Below are positions 9,664 to 16,843 of a stretch of DNA of 64,000 bases, piece after piece. The position numbers and the translations under genes are program-made. Source of the DNA: CADEED01 sp963839685 (GTDB lineage Bacteria; Pseudomonadota; Gammaproteobacteria; Steroidobacterales; Steroidobacteraceae); NCBI GenBank assembly GCA_963839685.1, contig CAWIVS010000008.1, positions 124,001 to 188,000 on the forward strand, read 5' to 3'. The number at the start of each line of letters is the position of its first letter. The first letter of the stretch is position 1. A model generated the notes under the pieces. That model was not told the DNA's origin, did no database searches, and saw only the letters and a program-made list of their open reading frames with translations.

Positions 9664-9720
9664 CGAACCAACACCCGCCACGGCTCTGCATTGACTCGCC
9701 AAATCCCCTCACCCCGACCA
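9664..9720 (+). repeat. att-like repeat with long arm (copy C)
   Basis: It ends in aaatcccctcaccccgacca, like the tRNA-Pro 3' end. The arm to its left, including cgaaccaa, ccgccacggctctgcattg and actcg, is shared with copies D and E and, inverted, with F. It lies about 100 bp left of the start of the oxidase small subunit and 30 bp before the permease gene. Confidence 0.8.
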
Positions 9721-9750
9721 TTTCACCAAGGCGTTTTGCGACACTGCGAC

Positions 9751-10563
9751 GTGGAATCCATTCCCACAATAGCTGCTCGTGCCCCGAACCTTTGGTTGGC
9801 CTTGCTCAGTGGAATCGTCATCGGCGCCTTGGGCGGCATGATCGGTCTCGGTGGTGCAGAGTTTCGACTCCCACTTCTGATCGGCTTGTTTGGCTTCGTC
9901 GCGCTCGAAGCGGTCATCGTCAACAAGGCGACCAGTCTTGTCGTCGTCTCATCCGCGTTGATCTTTCGCACGGCGGCTGTGCCAATCCAGCTCGTCCTCG
10001 AGCACTGGGAGATCATCGCCAATCTGCTGGCGGGTAGTCTCATCGGAGCGTGGTCGGGCGCAAGCCTCGCAACCAGGCTCACGAGCAAGACGCTCTACAA
10101 AGTAGTCGCGCTCCTCCTGGTTCTGATTGCAATCTTGCTCGCGATCGGCCCGGGTCACTCGACTCAGCACGACCCGATCGCCTCGGGAGTGACACTGATC
10201 CTCATCGGCATCGTGGCTGGAGTTGCCATCGGCGCCGTCGCTTCCCTCCTGGGTGTCGCAGGTGGCGAGTTCCTGATTCCCACGCTCGTCCTGCTGTTCG
10301 GTGTCGACATCAAACTGGCCGGCAGCCTGTCGCTCGCAATCAGCTTGCCCACGATGCTCGTCGGATTCGCGCGCTATAGCCGCGATCGCAGCTTCTCTGT
10401 GCTCGCACGCAACAAGATTTTCGTCACGCTCATGGCGCTCGGATCGATCGTTGGCGCCTTTTTCGGCGCGCGCCTGCTGCTCATCGTCCCCAGTGCCGTG
10501 TTGCTGCCTACACTGGCCGTCATTCTTCTGCTCTCGGCGATCAAGATATGGAGACACGACTGA
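9751..10563 (+). CDS. TauE/SafE (sulfite exporter-like) family permease
   Basis: A 270-residue polytopic membrane protein made of two similar halves, as in the TauE/SafE (DUF81) family of sulfonate or organic-anion exporters. The first half has LLSGIVIGALGGMIGLGGAE and the second GAVASLLGVAGGEFLIPTLV, the paired glycine-rich motifs. About eight hydrophobic segments are visible. The GTG at 9751 fits the family N-terminus. The open frame continues much further left, but that part crosses att copy C and opposes the oxidase genes, so it is not coding. No good ribosome site is seen. It is the only gene between att copies C and D, a 0.9-kb single-gene block. Confidence 0.8.
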   Translation: MESIPTIAARAPNLWLALLSGIVIGALGGMIGLGGAEFRLPLLIGLFGFVALEAVIVNKATSLVVVSSALIFRTAAVPIQLVLEHWEIIANLLAGSLIGAWSGASLATRLTSKTLYKVVALLLVLIAILLAIGPGHSTQHDPIASGVTLILIGIVAGVAIGAVASLLGVAGGEFLIPTLVLLFGVDIKLAGSLSLAISLPTMLVGFARYSRDRSFSVLARNKIFVTLMALGSIVGAFFGARLLLIVPSAVLLPTLAVILLLSAIKIWRHD

Positions 10564-10579
10564 TCCGGGAGGCATTCAG

Positions 10580-10654
10580 GATCAAGGCCTTAGAGGCCGA
10601 ACCAATATCCGCCATGGCTCTGCATTGACTCGACAAATCGCCTCACCCCGACCA
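10580..10654 (+). repeat. att-like repeat with long arm (copy D)
   Basis: A 75-bp element beginning gatcaaggccttag, running through gccgaaccaatatccgcc and ggctctgcattgactcg, and ending cctcaccccgacca. It matches copy E (15988-16062) almost base for base. It sits 16 bp after the permease stop codon, so the permease together with this repeat resembles a gene-plus-recombination-site cassette. Confidence 0.85.
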
Positions 10655-10778
10655 ATTTCAACTGGCGCGCAGCTCAGCCTGACCTTGCGCAATTTCCCCT
10701 CACTATCTACTCTGCCCCAAGACCGGAAGAGACGACCGAGATCGCCATCCGGCACGATCACCGCAGGGGAAAGATTCC

Positions 10779-13460
10779 ATGCCACTTATTTCCGGGCATC
10801 GCCTGGTTCTTGCCGCGTCTTTGATGCTTCTCGCCGGTTGTAGTGGAGGAGGCAAAAAGGCCCCGCCCTCGCCCCCACCCCCGCCCCCGCCCCCGCCAGT
10901 CGCCCAGACAATCGCATTCGCCGACGCCGGACCGATCGCCAAGACGTTCGGCGACGCGCCATTTACCAATGCGGCATCGGGTGGCGCCGGCACCGGCGCC
11001 ATCACCTATTCCAGTGGCAGCACGAGCGTTGCCACCATCGATGCCGCCGGGCAAGTCACCATCCTGACGGCGGGATCGGCAGTGATCACGGCCAACAAGG
11101 CCGCGGATGCCGGGCACCTCGCGGCGGCCGCGAGCTACACACTGAACATCGCGCGCGCCGCGCAGACGATTGCGTTCGACTCGCCTGGGCCCATCAACAA
11201 GCAAGTCGGTGATGCACCGTTCACCAATGCGGCGTCGGGTGGCGCCGGCACCGGGGACATCACCTATTCCAGTGGCAGCACGGGTGTGGTCATCGTCGAT
11301 GACACCGGGCAGGTCACCATCGTTGCGGCGGGCTCCGCACTGATCACCGCCACCAAGGCGGAAAGCGAAAACCACCTGGCTGCACAGGCGACCTACACCG
11401 TGAATGTCATGGTGCCGGGTGCGGTCGAGGCGCCGTTCACGGCGTGGCTCAATCTCACCGACGCGTCGCCCGTGAACTTGCCATCCGCTGCCGCGGGCAC
11501 CACGTTCTCGCGCACGCTTTCCGACAATTGCCCCGCGCCACTGTCGCCACCCAGCACGTGTACGGGCGTCACCTCCACGGTGCTCGGTGCAACGACGCTC
11601 GATGATTCGGCAGCCGGCCTCGGCCGCAATGCGCACTACTGGCTGCAGCGTGGCGCAACGGTCGGGCGGCCGACGATCGTGACGTCGCGCAGGTACTACG
11701 ACGCGCCTATGTCGCCCGTCGAGCATGACGGTCAATTGTGGATCGTGGGTGGCAACGAGGGCCGTGAGATCTGGGGCTCCACAGACGGCCGCGCCTGGGT
11801 ACAGCGCAGCGCAACCACGCCCTGGGGCACCCGTGCCGGTGCGCAACTCCTGCAATTCGACGGGCATTTCTATCTGATCGCCGGCACCGGCCCGGGCACA
11901 GGCGTCGACTTCAACGACGTGTGGCGTTCCGACGATCTCCTCAACTGGACGCGCATTCTCGACAGCGGACCCTTCGCCGCACGCACCGCACATCAAGTAG
12001 CAGTGCTCAACGACCGTATGTGGCTGATCGGTGGCATGAACTCCCAGAGTGATCAGCGCTACAACGATGTCTGGTGGAGCACCGATGGCGTGACCTGGAC
12101 GCAGGCGACGGCCAACGCCGCGTTCTCCGAGCGCCGCGATCATTGCGTGGCGGTGCTCAACGGACGCATGTGGCTCATGGGCGGCAGCACCGGGCAACAG
12201 GACACCCTGCTGGATGATGTGTGGTCGTCGGCGGACGGCGTGACCTGGCGCTCCGAAAATGCCGCGCCCTTCGGCCCGCGCCGGCAAGTGTCCACGCTCA
12301 CGTACAACAATCGCCTGTACGTGCTCGGGGGATTCTTCAACACTTGGAACAGCACCACCTTGTACAGCGACGTCTGGTCGACCGCCGACGGCAGCAACTG
12401 GACGCAGGACCTGGCGTCGGGGCCGTACGGCGGACGCGCTCGCGGCTATCTACTGACCTTCCGCAATCGCGTCTGGCTGATCGGTGGCATGGACAGGCTG
12501 CGGCCGAAGAACGAGTCGTGGTCGACCACCAACCTCGTGGACTGGACCTTCGAGCACACCAGCGCGGTATTTTCTCCGGCTCATCCCGGAAAACTGATTC
12601 CTTTCAACGGCCGTCTGTGGATGCTGGGCGAAGGTATGGACGGAAAATTCCAGGCCTGGTCATCGGCCGATGGCGATGACTGGACGCAGTCGCCGGGCGC
12701 TGAGGTCGTTGGCCCTCGCAACCAGTTCACCGTGGCGGTCCACAACAACCGGCTGTGGGTGCAGGGCGGATTCCTTGGCAACGAGCCTTTCGATCGGGTG
12801 AATGACGTCTGGTCGACGGACGACGGTGAGGACTGGACGCAGGCCACGGCCAACGCGGACTTCGAGCCCCGCGTCGGCAATGCGATGTTCGCCATGAACG
12901 GCAAACTGTTCGTGATGGGCGGCTATGTGCCGGGTGCCGGCCAACGTGCCGACGTATGGTCGTCGCTGGACGGCGCGACGTGGCAGCGCGAGATCCAGTT
13001 CGCGACTCCCGGCGACATCTACGAGCACCAGGTCGCGGTGTTCAACGGACGTGCGTGGTTGCTCGGTGGCGTCAACGTGAATGGCACTGACGGCAGAATC
13101 TGGTCCTCGGCGGATGGAATCTCCTGGCAGTTCGAAGGAACCCAGGCCCAGGCCACCGGCCGCTCCCTGCACCGCGCGGTGGTACACGCGAACAAGATCT
13201 GGATTGTCGGCGGACAGTCGATCTCCTCCATTCCCTTCAATGACACCTGGTCTTCGTCCGACGGCGTCAACTGGACCCAGACGGTCACTGATCCCGGGTT
13301 TTCACGGCGCGTCGATCAGGGCCTCGCCTCTTTCGGCGGCAAGTTGTGGATGTATGGAGGCGAAGGCGAGTTTGGTGAAGACGACTCGCATGACGTGATG
13401 TGGTCGACCGAAGGCACCAACTGGCGCCATCGCTACCACAACATTATCGAAGTGCCATGA
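10779..13460 (+). CDS. Kelch-like beta-propeller lipoprotein with two Ig-like repeats
   Basis: An 893-residue predicted lipoprotein. The signal sequence ends in the lipobox LLAGC, followed by a proline run (PPSPPPPPPPPP) that would act as a spacer off the membrane. Two tandem ~85-residue repeats follow (about residues 40-210), each with QTIAF, FTNAASGGAGTG and ITYSSGS, resembling bacterial Ig-like modules. Residues from about 270 to the end hold at least ten Kelch-like blades, repeating patterns such as NDVWWSTDGVTWTQA and LNGRMWLMGGS, enough for more than one propeller. No catalytic motif is visible; binding or adhesion at the cell surface is a reasonable guess. aggggaaag precedes the ATG. 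It begins 125 bp right of att copy D. Confidence 0.8.
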   Translation: MPLISGHRLVLAASLMLLAGCSGGGKKAPPSPPPPPPPPPVAQTIAFADAGPIAKTFGDAPFTNAASGGAGTGAITYSSGSTSVATIDAAGQVTILTAGSAVITANKAADAGHLAAAASYTLNIARAAQTIAFDSPGPINKQVGDAPFTNAASGGAGTGDITYSSGSTGVVIVDDTGQVTIVAAGSALITATKAESENHLAAQATYTVNVMVPGAVEAPFTAWLNLTDASPVNLPSAAAGTTFSRTLSDNCPAPLSPPSTCTGVTSTVLGATTLDDSAAGLGRNAHYWLQRGATVGRPTIVTSRRYYDAPMSPVEHDGQLWIVGGNEGREIWGSTDGRAWVQRSATTPWGTRAGAQLLQFDGHFYLIAGTGPGTGVDFNDVWRSDDLLNWTRILDSGPFAARTAHQVAVLNDRMWLIGGMNSQSDQRYNDVWWSTDGVTWTQATANAAFSERRDHCVAVLNGRMWLMGGSTGQQDTLLDDVWSSADGVTWRSENAAPFGPRRQVSTLTYNNRLYVLGGFFNTWNSTTLYSDVWSTADGSNWTQDLASGPYGGRARGYLLTFRNRVWLIGGMDRLRPKNESWSTTNLVDWTFEHTSAVFSPAHPGKLIPFNGRLWMLGEGMDGKFQAWSSADGDDWTQSPGAEVVGPRNQFTVAVHNNRLWVQGGFLGNEPFDRVNDVWSTDDGEDWTQATANADFEPRVGNAMFAMNGKLFVMGGYVPGAGQRADVWSSLDGATWQREIQFATPGDIYEHQVAVFNGRAWLLGGVNVNGTDGRIWSSADGISWQFEGTQAQATGRSLHRAVVHANKIWIVGGQSISSIPFNDTWSSSDGVNWTQTVTDPGFSRRVDQGLASFGGKLWMYGGEGEFGEDDSHDVMWSTEGTNWRHRYHNIIEVP

Positions 13461-13476
13461 GCGCGGCGACCCACAT

Positions 13477-13495
13477 CTCACGGTTCCAGAAACGG
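13477..13495 (+). repeat. 19-bp repeat, copy 2
   Basis: Exact second copy of ctcacggttccagaaacgg (first at 5839). It lies 16 bp beyond the Kelch gene stop and 26 bp beyond the stop of the opposing SnoaL-like gene, exactly at the boundary between GC-rich and AT-rich DNA. Confidence 0.6.
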
Positions 13496-13520
13496 CATCG
13501 AGCCGGTGCGTTAGTCAAAA

Positions 13521-13955
13521 TTACTGCAACCATTCCCAGCCTTCGCTCCACTCATCGGTAACTTTACCGTTTTCCAATTCAAAGATGTGCATCACTGTTC
13601 CTGTAACCGGTTTACTGGTTGTGCTGTTGACGCCTGTCCATGTTTCACGGGTGACAACTTTATTTCCTGAAGTTATTACTTCATCTATCTGTACGTGCAG
13701 ATCCCGGTAAGACTTATGAAAATCATTTACTGCTTGCTTTAATCCTTCGCGGCCGGGAGCTTGTCCGGGCCAGGCGCTGTGGTCAACAACATCTGGTACA
13801 AAATAAAGGTCAATATCTTCTGCTTTTTTCTGATTGATCAGCTGTTCAAACACACGCTCTACGATTTTCTTATTTTCATCTTCCCGGCTATTGTTTGGAC
13901 TGCTGCAGGCATTAAAAAGCGAAAGCGTGATGAGGAGGAGTAAGAGCTTATGCAT
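13521..13955 (-). CDS. SnoaL-like/ester-cyclase-fold lipoprotein, foreign base composition
   Basis: A 144-residue lipoprotein: MHKLLLLLITLSLFNAC is the signal with lipobox FNAC, then SSPNNSRED. The mature part has the NTF2/SnoaL pattern: IVERVFEQLINQKKAEDIDL, DVVDHSAWPGQAPGREGLKQ, VTRETWTGVN and a C-terminal MHIFELENGKVTDEWSEGWE. Such proteins are small-molecule cyclases, hydrolases or binding proteins; the substrate is not predictable. The gene is visibly AT-rich with lysine codons AAA/AAG and asparagine-rich composition, unlike everything around it, and the serine-rich region after the lipid cysteine is Bacteroidota-like. Recent transfer from that phylum is likely. Confidence 0.8.
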   Translation of the reverse strand: MHKLLLLLITLSLFNACSSPNNSREDENKKIVERVFEQLINQKKAEDIDLYFVPDVVDHSAWPGQAPGREGLKQAVNDFHKSYRDLHVQIDEVITSGNKVVTRETWTGVNSTTSKPVTGTVMHIFELENGKVTDEWSEGWEWLQ

Positions 13956-14008
13956 GCTATCTACTCCTCAAGAATTGGTTTAGCCGGCGGCAGACGATCG
14001 TCGGGCCG

Positions 14009-15034
14009 TCAGAGACCCTCGACCCGGTAGACATCCCCGGTCACCGACACGACGTATGCGGTGTTCCCGACGAACTCCACCGAGGTGGGGCGATCCAGGA
14101 CGAGCTCCTGTCCGCGACCGTCCAAGACTGGTGTCAGTTCGCCATGACGTCCCACGACGACCAACCGCCCTGTGTTTGGCAGAGCTCGAGAGCCTTCACC
14201 GACACCGTCCCACTGACCCTGAGACAGTCCGTAGAGCCTGCCTCGTGGTCCCCGCTCGACATCGATGAGCATGCTCGCCCCACTGGCCACGGCGACCGCC
14301 TCCCTTCTCGGGACCAAGACCAGGACCTTGCCGTCCTCCGGGGCGTGGGGGATCGGGCCCATCTGGGTGACGAAGACGAAGCCGGCGATCGTCTCGAGTC
14401 CGGTCGGCACCACGTTTTCGAACGTGGCGACCTCGTGGATCGAACCGTGCTGGCTGACCCACAGCACCCGGTTGTGGTGCCCGTCGGTCACCAGGAACCC
14501 GCCGAAGTACGGCTGCATTGCGAAATGCACGCCGGTGTCGACGAAAAACGCCGGCTGTGGCGGGTGGTCGGCCGACCACTGTCCGAGGTCGGCGATGAGC
14601 GTGGGGGTGCCGTCGCGCTCGATGCGGTAGAGACCGTTCTTGGCGTTGGGATCGCCATTGTCGAACGGCTCACCGAAGACCAACCCGCTCACGAGCGTGA
14701 CGAGCACGTAAGCCGTCCGACCCATGAATGCGACATCGACCGGTCCGCCGATCTCCTGGCCCGGGAACGCCTTCGGCGGCAACCCGGTCGCATAGGTGCT
14801 TACCCGGCCGTTACGACGATCGATGCGGAGCACCGCGCCGGCGTTCCCGTCCGTTACGTAGAGCGCCCCGTCGGGACCGATCGTGCTCCCGGTGACGAAG
14901 TCGTCGCTCCCGAACTCCGCCAGGTGCGTCACCACCGGACCTCTGTGGTCGTGTGCACTGACCGTTGGCGCGACAGCCGCGAGTGCCATCCCCGCTGCGG
15001 CGATGAACAAACCGATTCGACGCACGATAGTCAT
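14009..15034 (-). CDS. ScyD/ScyE-like secreted beta-propeller protein
   Basis: About 341 residues. The signal peptide RRIGLFIAAAGMALAAVAPT ends before SAHDHRGP. The body consists of repeated propeller strands such as VTGSTIGPDGALYVTDGNAG, PTGLETIAGFVFVTQMGP and LDRPTSVEFVGNTAYVVSVTG. This matches the ScyD/ScyE family of NHL/SMP-30-like proteins, first named in cyanobacterial scytonemin clusters; no scytonemin genes are present here. The ATG at 15034 follows gggagg and a proper signal; the longer frame runs into a repeat (15113-15160). Similar proteins are common in Actinobacteria and the codon use is rich in GTC/CTC, so transfer is possible but unproven. Confidence 0.75.
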   Translation of the reverse strand: MTIVRRIGLFIAAAGMALAAVAPTVSAHDHRGPVVTHLAEFGSDDFVTGSTIGPDGALYVTDGNAGAVLRIDRRNGRVSTYATGLPPKAFPGQEIGGPVDVAFMGRTAYVLVTLVSGLVFGEPFDNGDPNAKNGLYRIERDGTPTLIADLGQWSADHPPQPAFFVDTGVHFAMQPYFGGFLVTDGHHNRVLWVSQHGSIHEVATFENVVPTGLETIAGFVFVTQMGPIPHAPEDGKVLVLVPRREAVAVASGASMLIDVERGPRGRLYGLSQGQWDGVGEGSRALPNTGRLVVVGRHGELTPVLDGRGQELVLDRPTSVEFVGNTAYVVSVTGDVYRVEGL

Positions 15035-15112
15035 GGCCGCCCTCCCTGGTCGAGTTCCATGCTGGGATCGCCACCGTGGGTCTGCCGGATCTGACCGCCC
15101 CACAGCTGCTTC

Positions 15113-15160
15113 TGCGAGGTCAGCTTGATCAACCGTCAGGGGACGGTCAATACGCAAATC
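15113..15160 (+). repeat. 48-bp direct repeat, copy 1
   Basis: Starts tgcgaggtcagcttgatc, contains the hairpin ccgtcaggggacgg, and ends caatacgcaaatc, followed by cctcaca. The same 48 bp occur at 25721-25768 in the same orientation. Both copies lie just upstream of a minus-strand gene, and both are followed by a ctcac motif resembling the tRNA-Pro 3' end, so a second type of element end is possible. Confidence 0.8.
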
Positions 15161-15226
15161 CCTCACACCCTTGACGAGCACCTTCATGCCCCCGTGCTCA
15201 TCGAAGTGTCTGAAGCTCGAAAGGGT

Positions 15227-15871
15227 CTAGTCTCTCGTCTTGCCGTTCGGATCCTTGAAGTAGTCCTTTTCCAACAACGCAGTGACGCGGTCGTATAGAC
15301 CGTCATAACGTTTCTCGGCATCGAGCAGAAATTTCTTCAGGCTGGCGTCTGGCTCGGCTTCGGCCATCACCTGGCACAAGTGGCGCTCGTGATTGATGCC
15401 ATTGGCGTACGCGATCAGCGCCGTGCGTTCGTATTCACGGCCGCCATGGCCGATGATGGGTGCGAAGTACCGCACGCGGTCCTTCGCGATCGCGGCGCGC
15501 TTTCGTTTCTCCATTTCCGGCAACGGGTCGAGATCGATTCGCACACCGGGATAATCCTTGGCGATTCGCTCCAGGTCTTTCTTCAGTTGACCGCCAACCT
15601 CAGCAACGGCGCTAACGAGTTTTTCCGTGGCTTCCGATTCGACTTTCACATAGAGAATCAACTCAGCGAGATCGAGATTGCTGGCGTCTTTGTACAGCAT
15701 GCTGTAGCCCTCGCTCAGCATCAGCCGCTGCTTACTCAAGTCAGGTGCGCTCGCAAGGTCGGCCTCGGCTTCGACGCCCGGCTGCTTGGACACCTTTTCC
15801 TGATTCGCACAGCCCGTGGCGAGGCCCACCAACAGAAATGTGAATACCGTCCGTGGCAACGAGTCATGCAT
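15227..15871 (-). CDS. Lipoprotein of unknown function
   Basis: About 214 residues. PRTVFTFLLVGLATGC is a lipoprotein signal with lipobox ATGC. The mature protein is mostly helical and charged: LDLAELILYVKVESEATEKL, EVGGQLKKDLERIAKDYPGV, and a C-terminal FLLDAEKRYDGLYDRVTALL. Parts recall helical-bundle proteins of the DUF4142/ferritin-like type, but the match is not convincing. Start at the second ATG (15871), six bases after ggag; the first ATG overlaps the ribosome site. It lies between the 48-bp repeat and att copy E. Confidence 0.65.
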   Translation of the reverse strand: MHDSLPRTVFTFLLVGLATGCANQEKVSKQPGVEAEADLASAPDLSKQRLMLSEGYSMLYKDASNLDLAELILYVKVESEATEKLVSAVAEVGGQLKKDLERIAKDYPGVRIDLDPLPEMEKRKRAAIAKDRVRYFAPIIGHGGREYERTALIAYANGINHERHLCQVMAEAEPDASLKKFLLDAEKRYDGLYDRVTALLEKDYFKDPNGKTRD

Positions 15872-15987
15872 ACCCATCTCCGGAGAGAAGCGGACTACTG
15901 CAGCGACAACGCAGGGGTGTGGTTAGGGTTCGACTGTGTCGTACGACTGGCAGCTCGGCTAGGGCCAAACGTGCCCACTTGCTGTGG

Positions 15988-16062
15988 GATCAAGGCTTTA
16001 GTGGCCGAACCAATATCCGCCACGGCTCTGCATTGACTCGACAAATCGCCTCACCCCGACCA
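15988..16062 (+). repeat. att-like repeat with long arm (copy E)
   Basis: A 75-bp element nearly identical to copy D: gatcaaggctttag, gtggccgaaccaatatcc, gccacggctctgcattg, then acaaatcgcctcaccccgac and ca. The gtggc and gccac parts can pair into a hairpin. It directly abuts the recombinase remnant to its right, whose reading frame runs into the repeat and ends inside it, so this is a recombination joint. Confidence 0.85.
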
Positions 16063-16306
16063 TCCTCGCCTCGACACGTTCGATCGTCGCCGAGAGTTCG
16101 TCCGTCTCTATGTCGGGGTCGCCTCGGCGCAGGCGATTCTTCAACCGGGCGAGCCGCTCATCCAGCGCGGCGAGTTCAGTCGGCACATCGGCGTTGCGCT
16201 GGCTCGTCGCCTTGACGCGTTCGGCGTAGCGCTTCTCCAACTCCTTCGCCATGCGCGCGACGCGCGCCGGGTCCAGTAGTTCGTCGCCACGAACTACGGA
16301 GGCTGA
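16063..16306 (-). pseudogene. Serine recombinase C-terminal fragment
   Basis: About 80 codons homologous to the tail of the remnant at 2518-3423: RGDELLDPARVARMAKELEK matches IKDELLAPDRVRRMAHEMQK, and LKNRLRRGDPDIETDE matches LRERLRSGDPDMPADE. The frame has an in-frame stop on its upstream side (16307-16309). On its downstream side it is cut by att copy E, after which it reads nonsense within the repeat. As in the first remnant, the C-terminus points towards the tRNA side. Confidence 0.75.
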
Positions 16307-16308
16307 TC

Positions 16309-16488
16309 ATGGACTCAAAGACAGAGGCGACCGTCCGTACGCTGATCACCTCGGGCGGCTCGCTCTGGTACACCAGCACGATGACGAAGGGCGCGAAGCC
16401 CGGTGAGAGCGGCGAGGTATGGCGTCTGGTCGCCAAGAAAGGCCGCGACGGTCGCGACGGTCGTGATCTGATGCGAGGTGCCGCATGA
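16309..16488 (+). CDS. Small protein, 59 residues, unknown
   Basis: Starts MDSKTEATVRTLITSGGSL and ends GRDGRDGRDLMRGAA. A good ribosome site (ggagg) lies five bases before the ATG at 16309. Its stop overlaps the start of the next small gene (ATGA), a strong sign that both are translated. It begins at the broken upstream edge of the recombinase remnant, on the opposite strand. The short GRD repeats are notable. I do not recognise a family. Small coupled genes beside phage-type recombinases are often regulators or accessory factors, but that is only positional inference. Confidence 0.5.
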   Translation: MDSKTEATVRTLITSGGSLWYTSTMTKGAKPGESGEVWRLVAKKGRDGRDGRDLMRGAA

Positions 16489-16778
16489 CGACAAACATGC
16501 CACGACAACTCAGATCAGTGCGCGAGGAACGCGCCAGCGCATTCGTTCCTTCCGAATTTGCGTTGGCGCGCCTCGCGGCGCTGGAAGCGGACTGCGACGT
16601 CGAGTGGCTCGGCACGTCGGAGCACGGCGCATTGATTCAGTCGTCCGACGGTCGACCGTGCGTCGGGTGGTGTCGCCTCGACGAGGGTAGGCATTCTGCG
16701 GGAGCCCGCCTGTCTGCTCTCGGCCAGAAGCGGACGTCAAGAGACAAATCCGCTCCGTTGGTCATGCTTCAGCCTTGA
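16485..16778 (+). CDS. Small protein, 97 residues, unknown
   Basis: Starts MTTNMPRQLRSVREERASAF with ATGA overlap to the 59-residue gene. The middle (SEFALARLAALEADCDVEWL, SSDGRPCVGWCRLDEG) has three cysteines and a tryptophan-rich stretch. The C-terminal part (LGQKRTSRDKSAPLVMLQP) is of low complexity and may lie beyond an element joint. I do not recognise the family. It ends 66 bp before the first CadC/TPR regulator. Confidence 0.45.
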   Translation: MTTNMPRQLRSVREERASAFVPSEFALARLAALEADCDVEWLGTSEHGALIQSSDGRPCVGWCRLDEGRHSAGARLSALGQKRTSRDKSAPLVMLQP

Positions 16779-16843
16779 AACGGAAAAAGTACTAGCATCA
16801 GCGATACCGACCGAGTCGTGCCGGCGGGCCTTTGGAACGTGTG

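Noticed and set aside
8833..9750. Long upstream extension of the TauE/SafE reading frame
   Set aside because: It runs antisense to the oxidase subunits and crosses att copy C; the family N-terminus begins at the GTG at 9751.
10758..12287. 509-codon open frame on the minus strand
   Set aside because: Antisense to the Kelch lipoprotein; low-complexity arginine/glycine composition and no family pattern. It is a by-product of high GC.
14144..15094. 316-codon plus-strand frame
   Set aside because: Antisense to the ScyD-like gene; no ribosome site and no domain pattern.
5748..16062. The tRNA-like repeats as extra tRNA genes
   Set aside because: Only the last ~20 nt of the tRNA are present in each copy; there is no anticodon or D arm, so no cloverleaf can form.
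9664..16062. Repeats as integron attC sites
   Set aside because: The copies lack the inverted core sites (GTTRRRY/RYYYAAC) and no integron integrase is present. They end in the tRNA-Pro sequence instead.
10579..16062. Repeats C to F as a CRISPR array
   Set aside because: Spacing is kilobases with coding cargo between copies; no regular short spacers and no cas genes.
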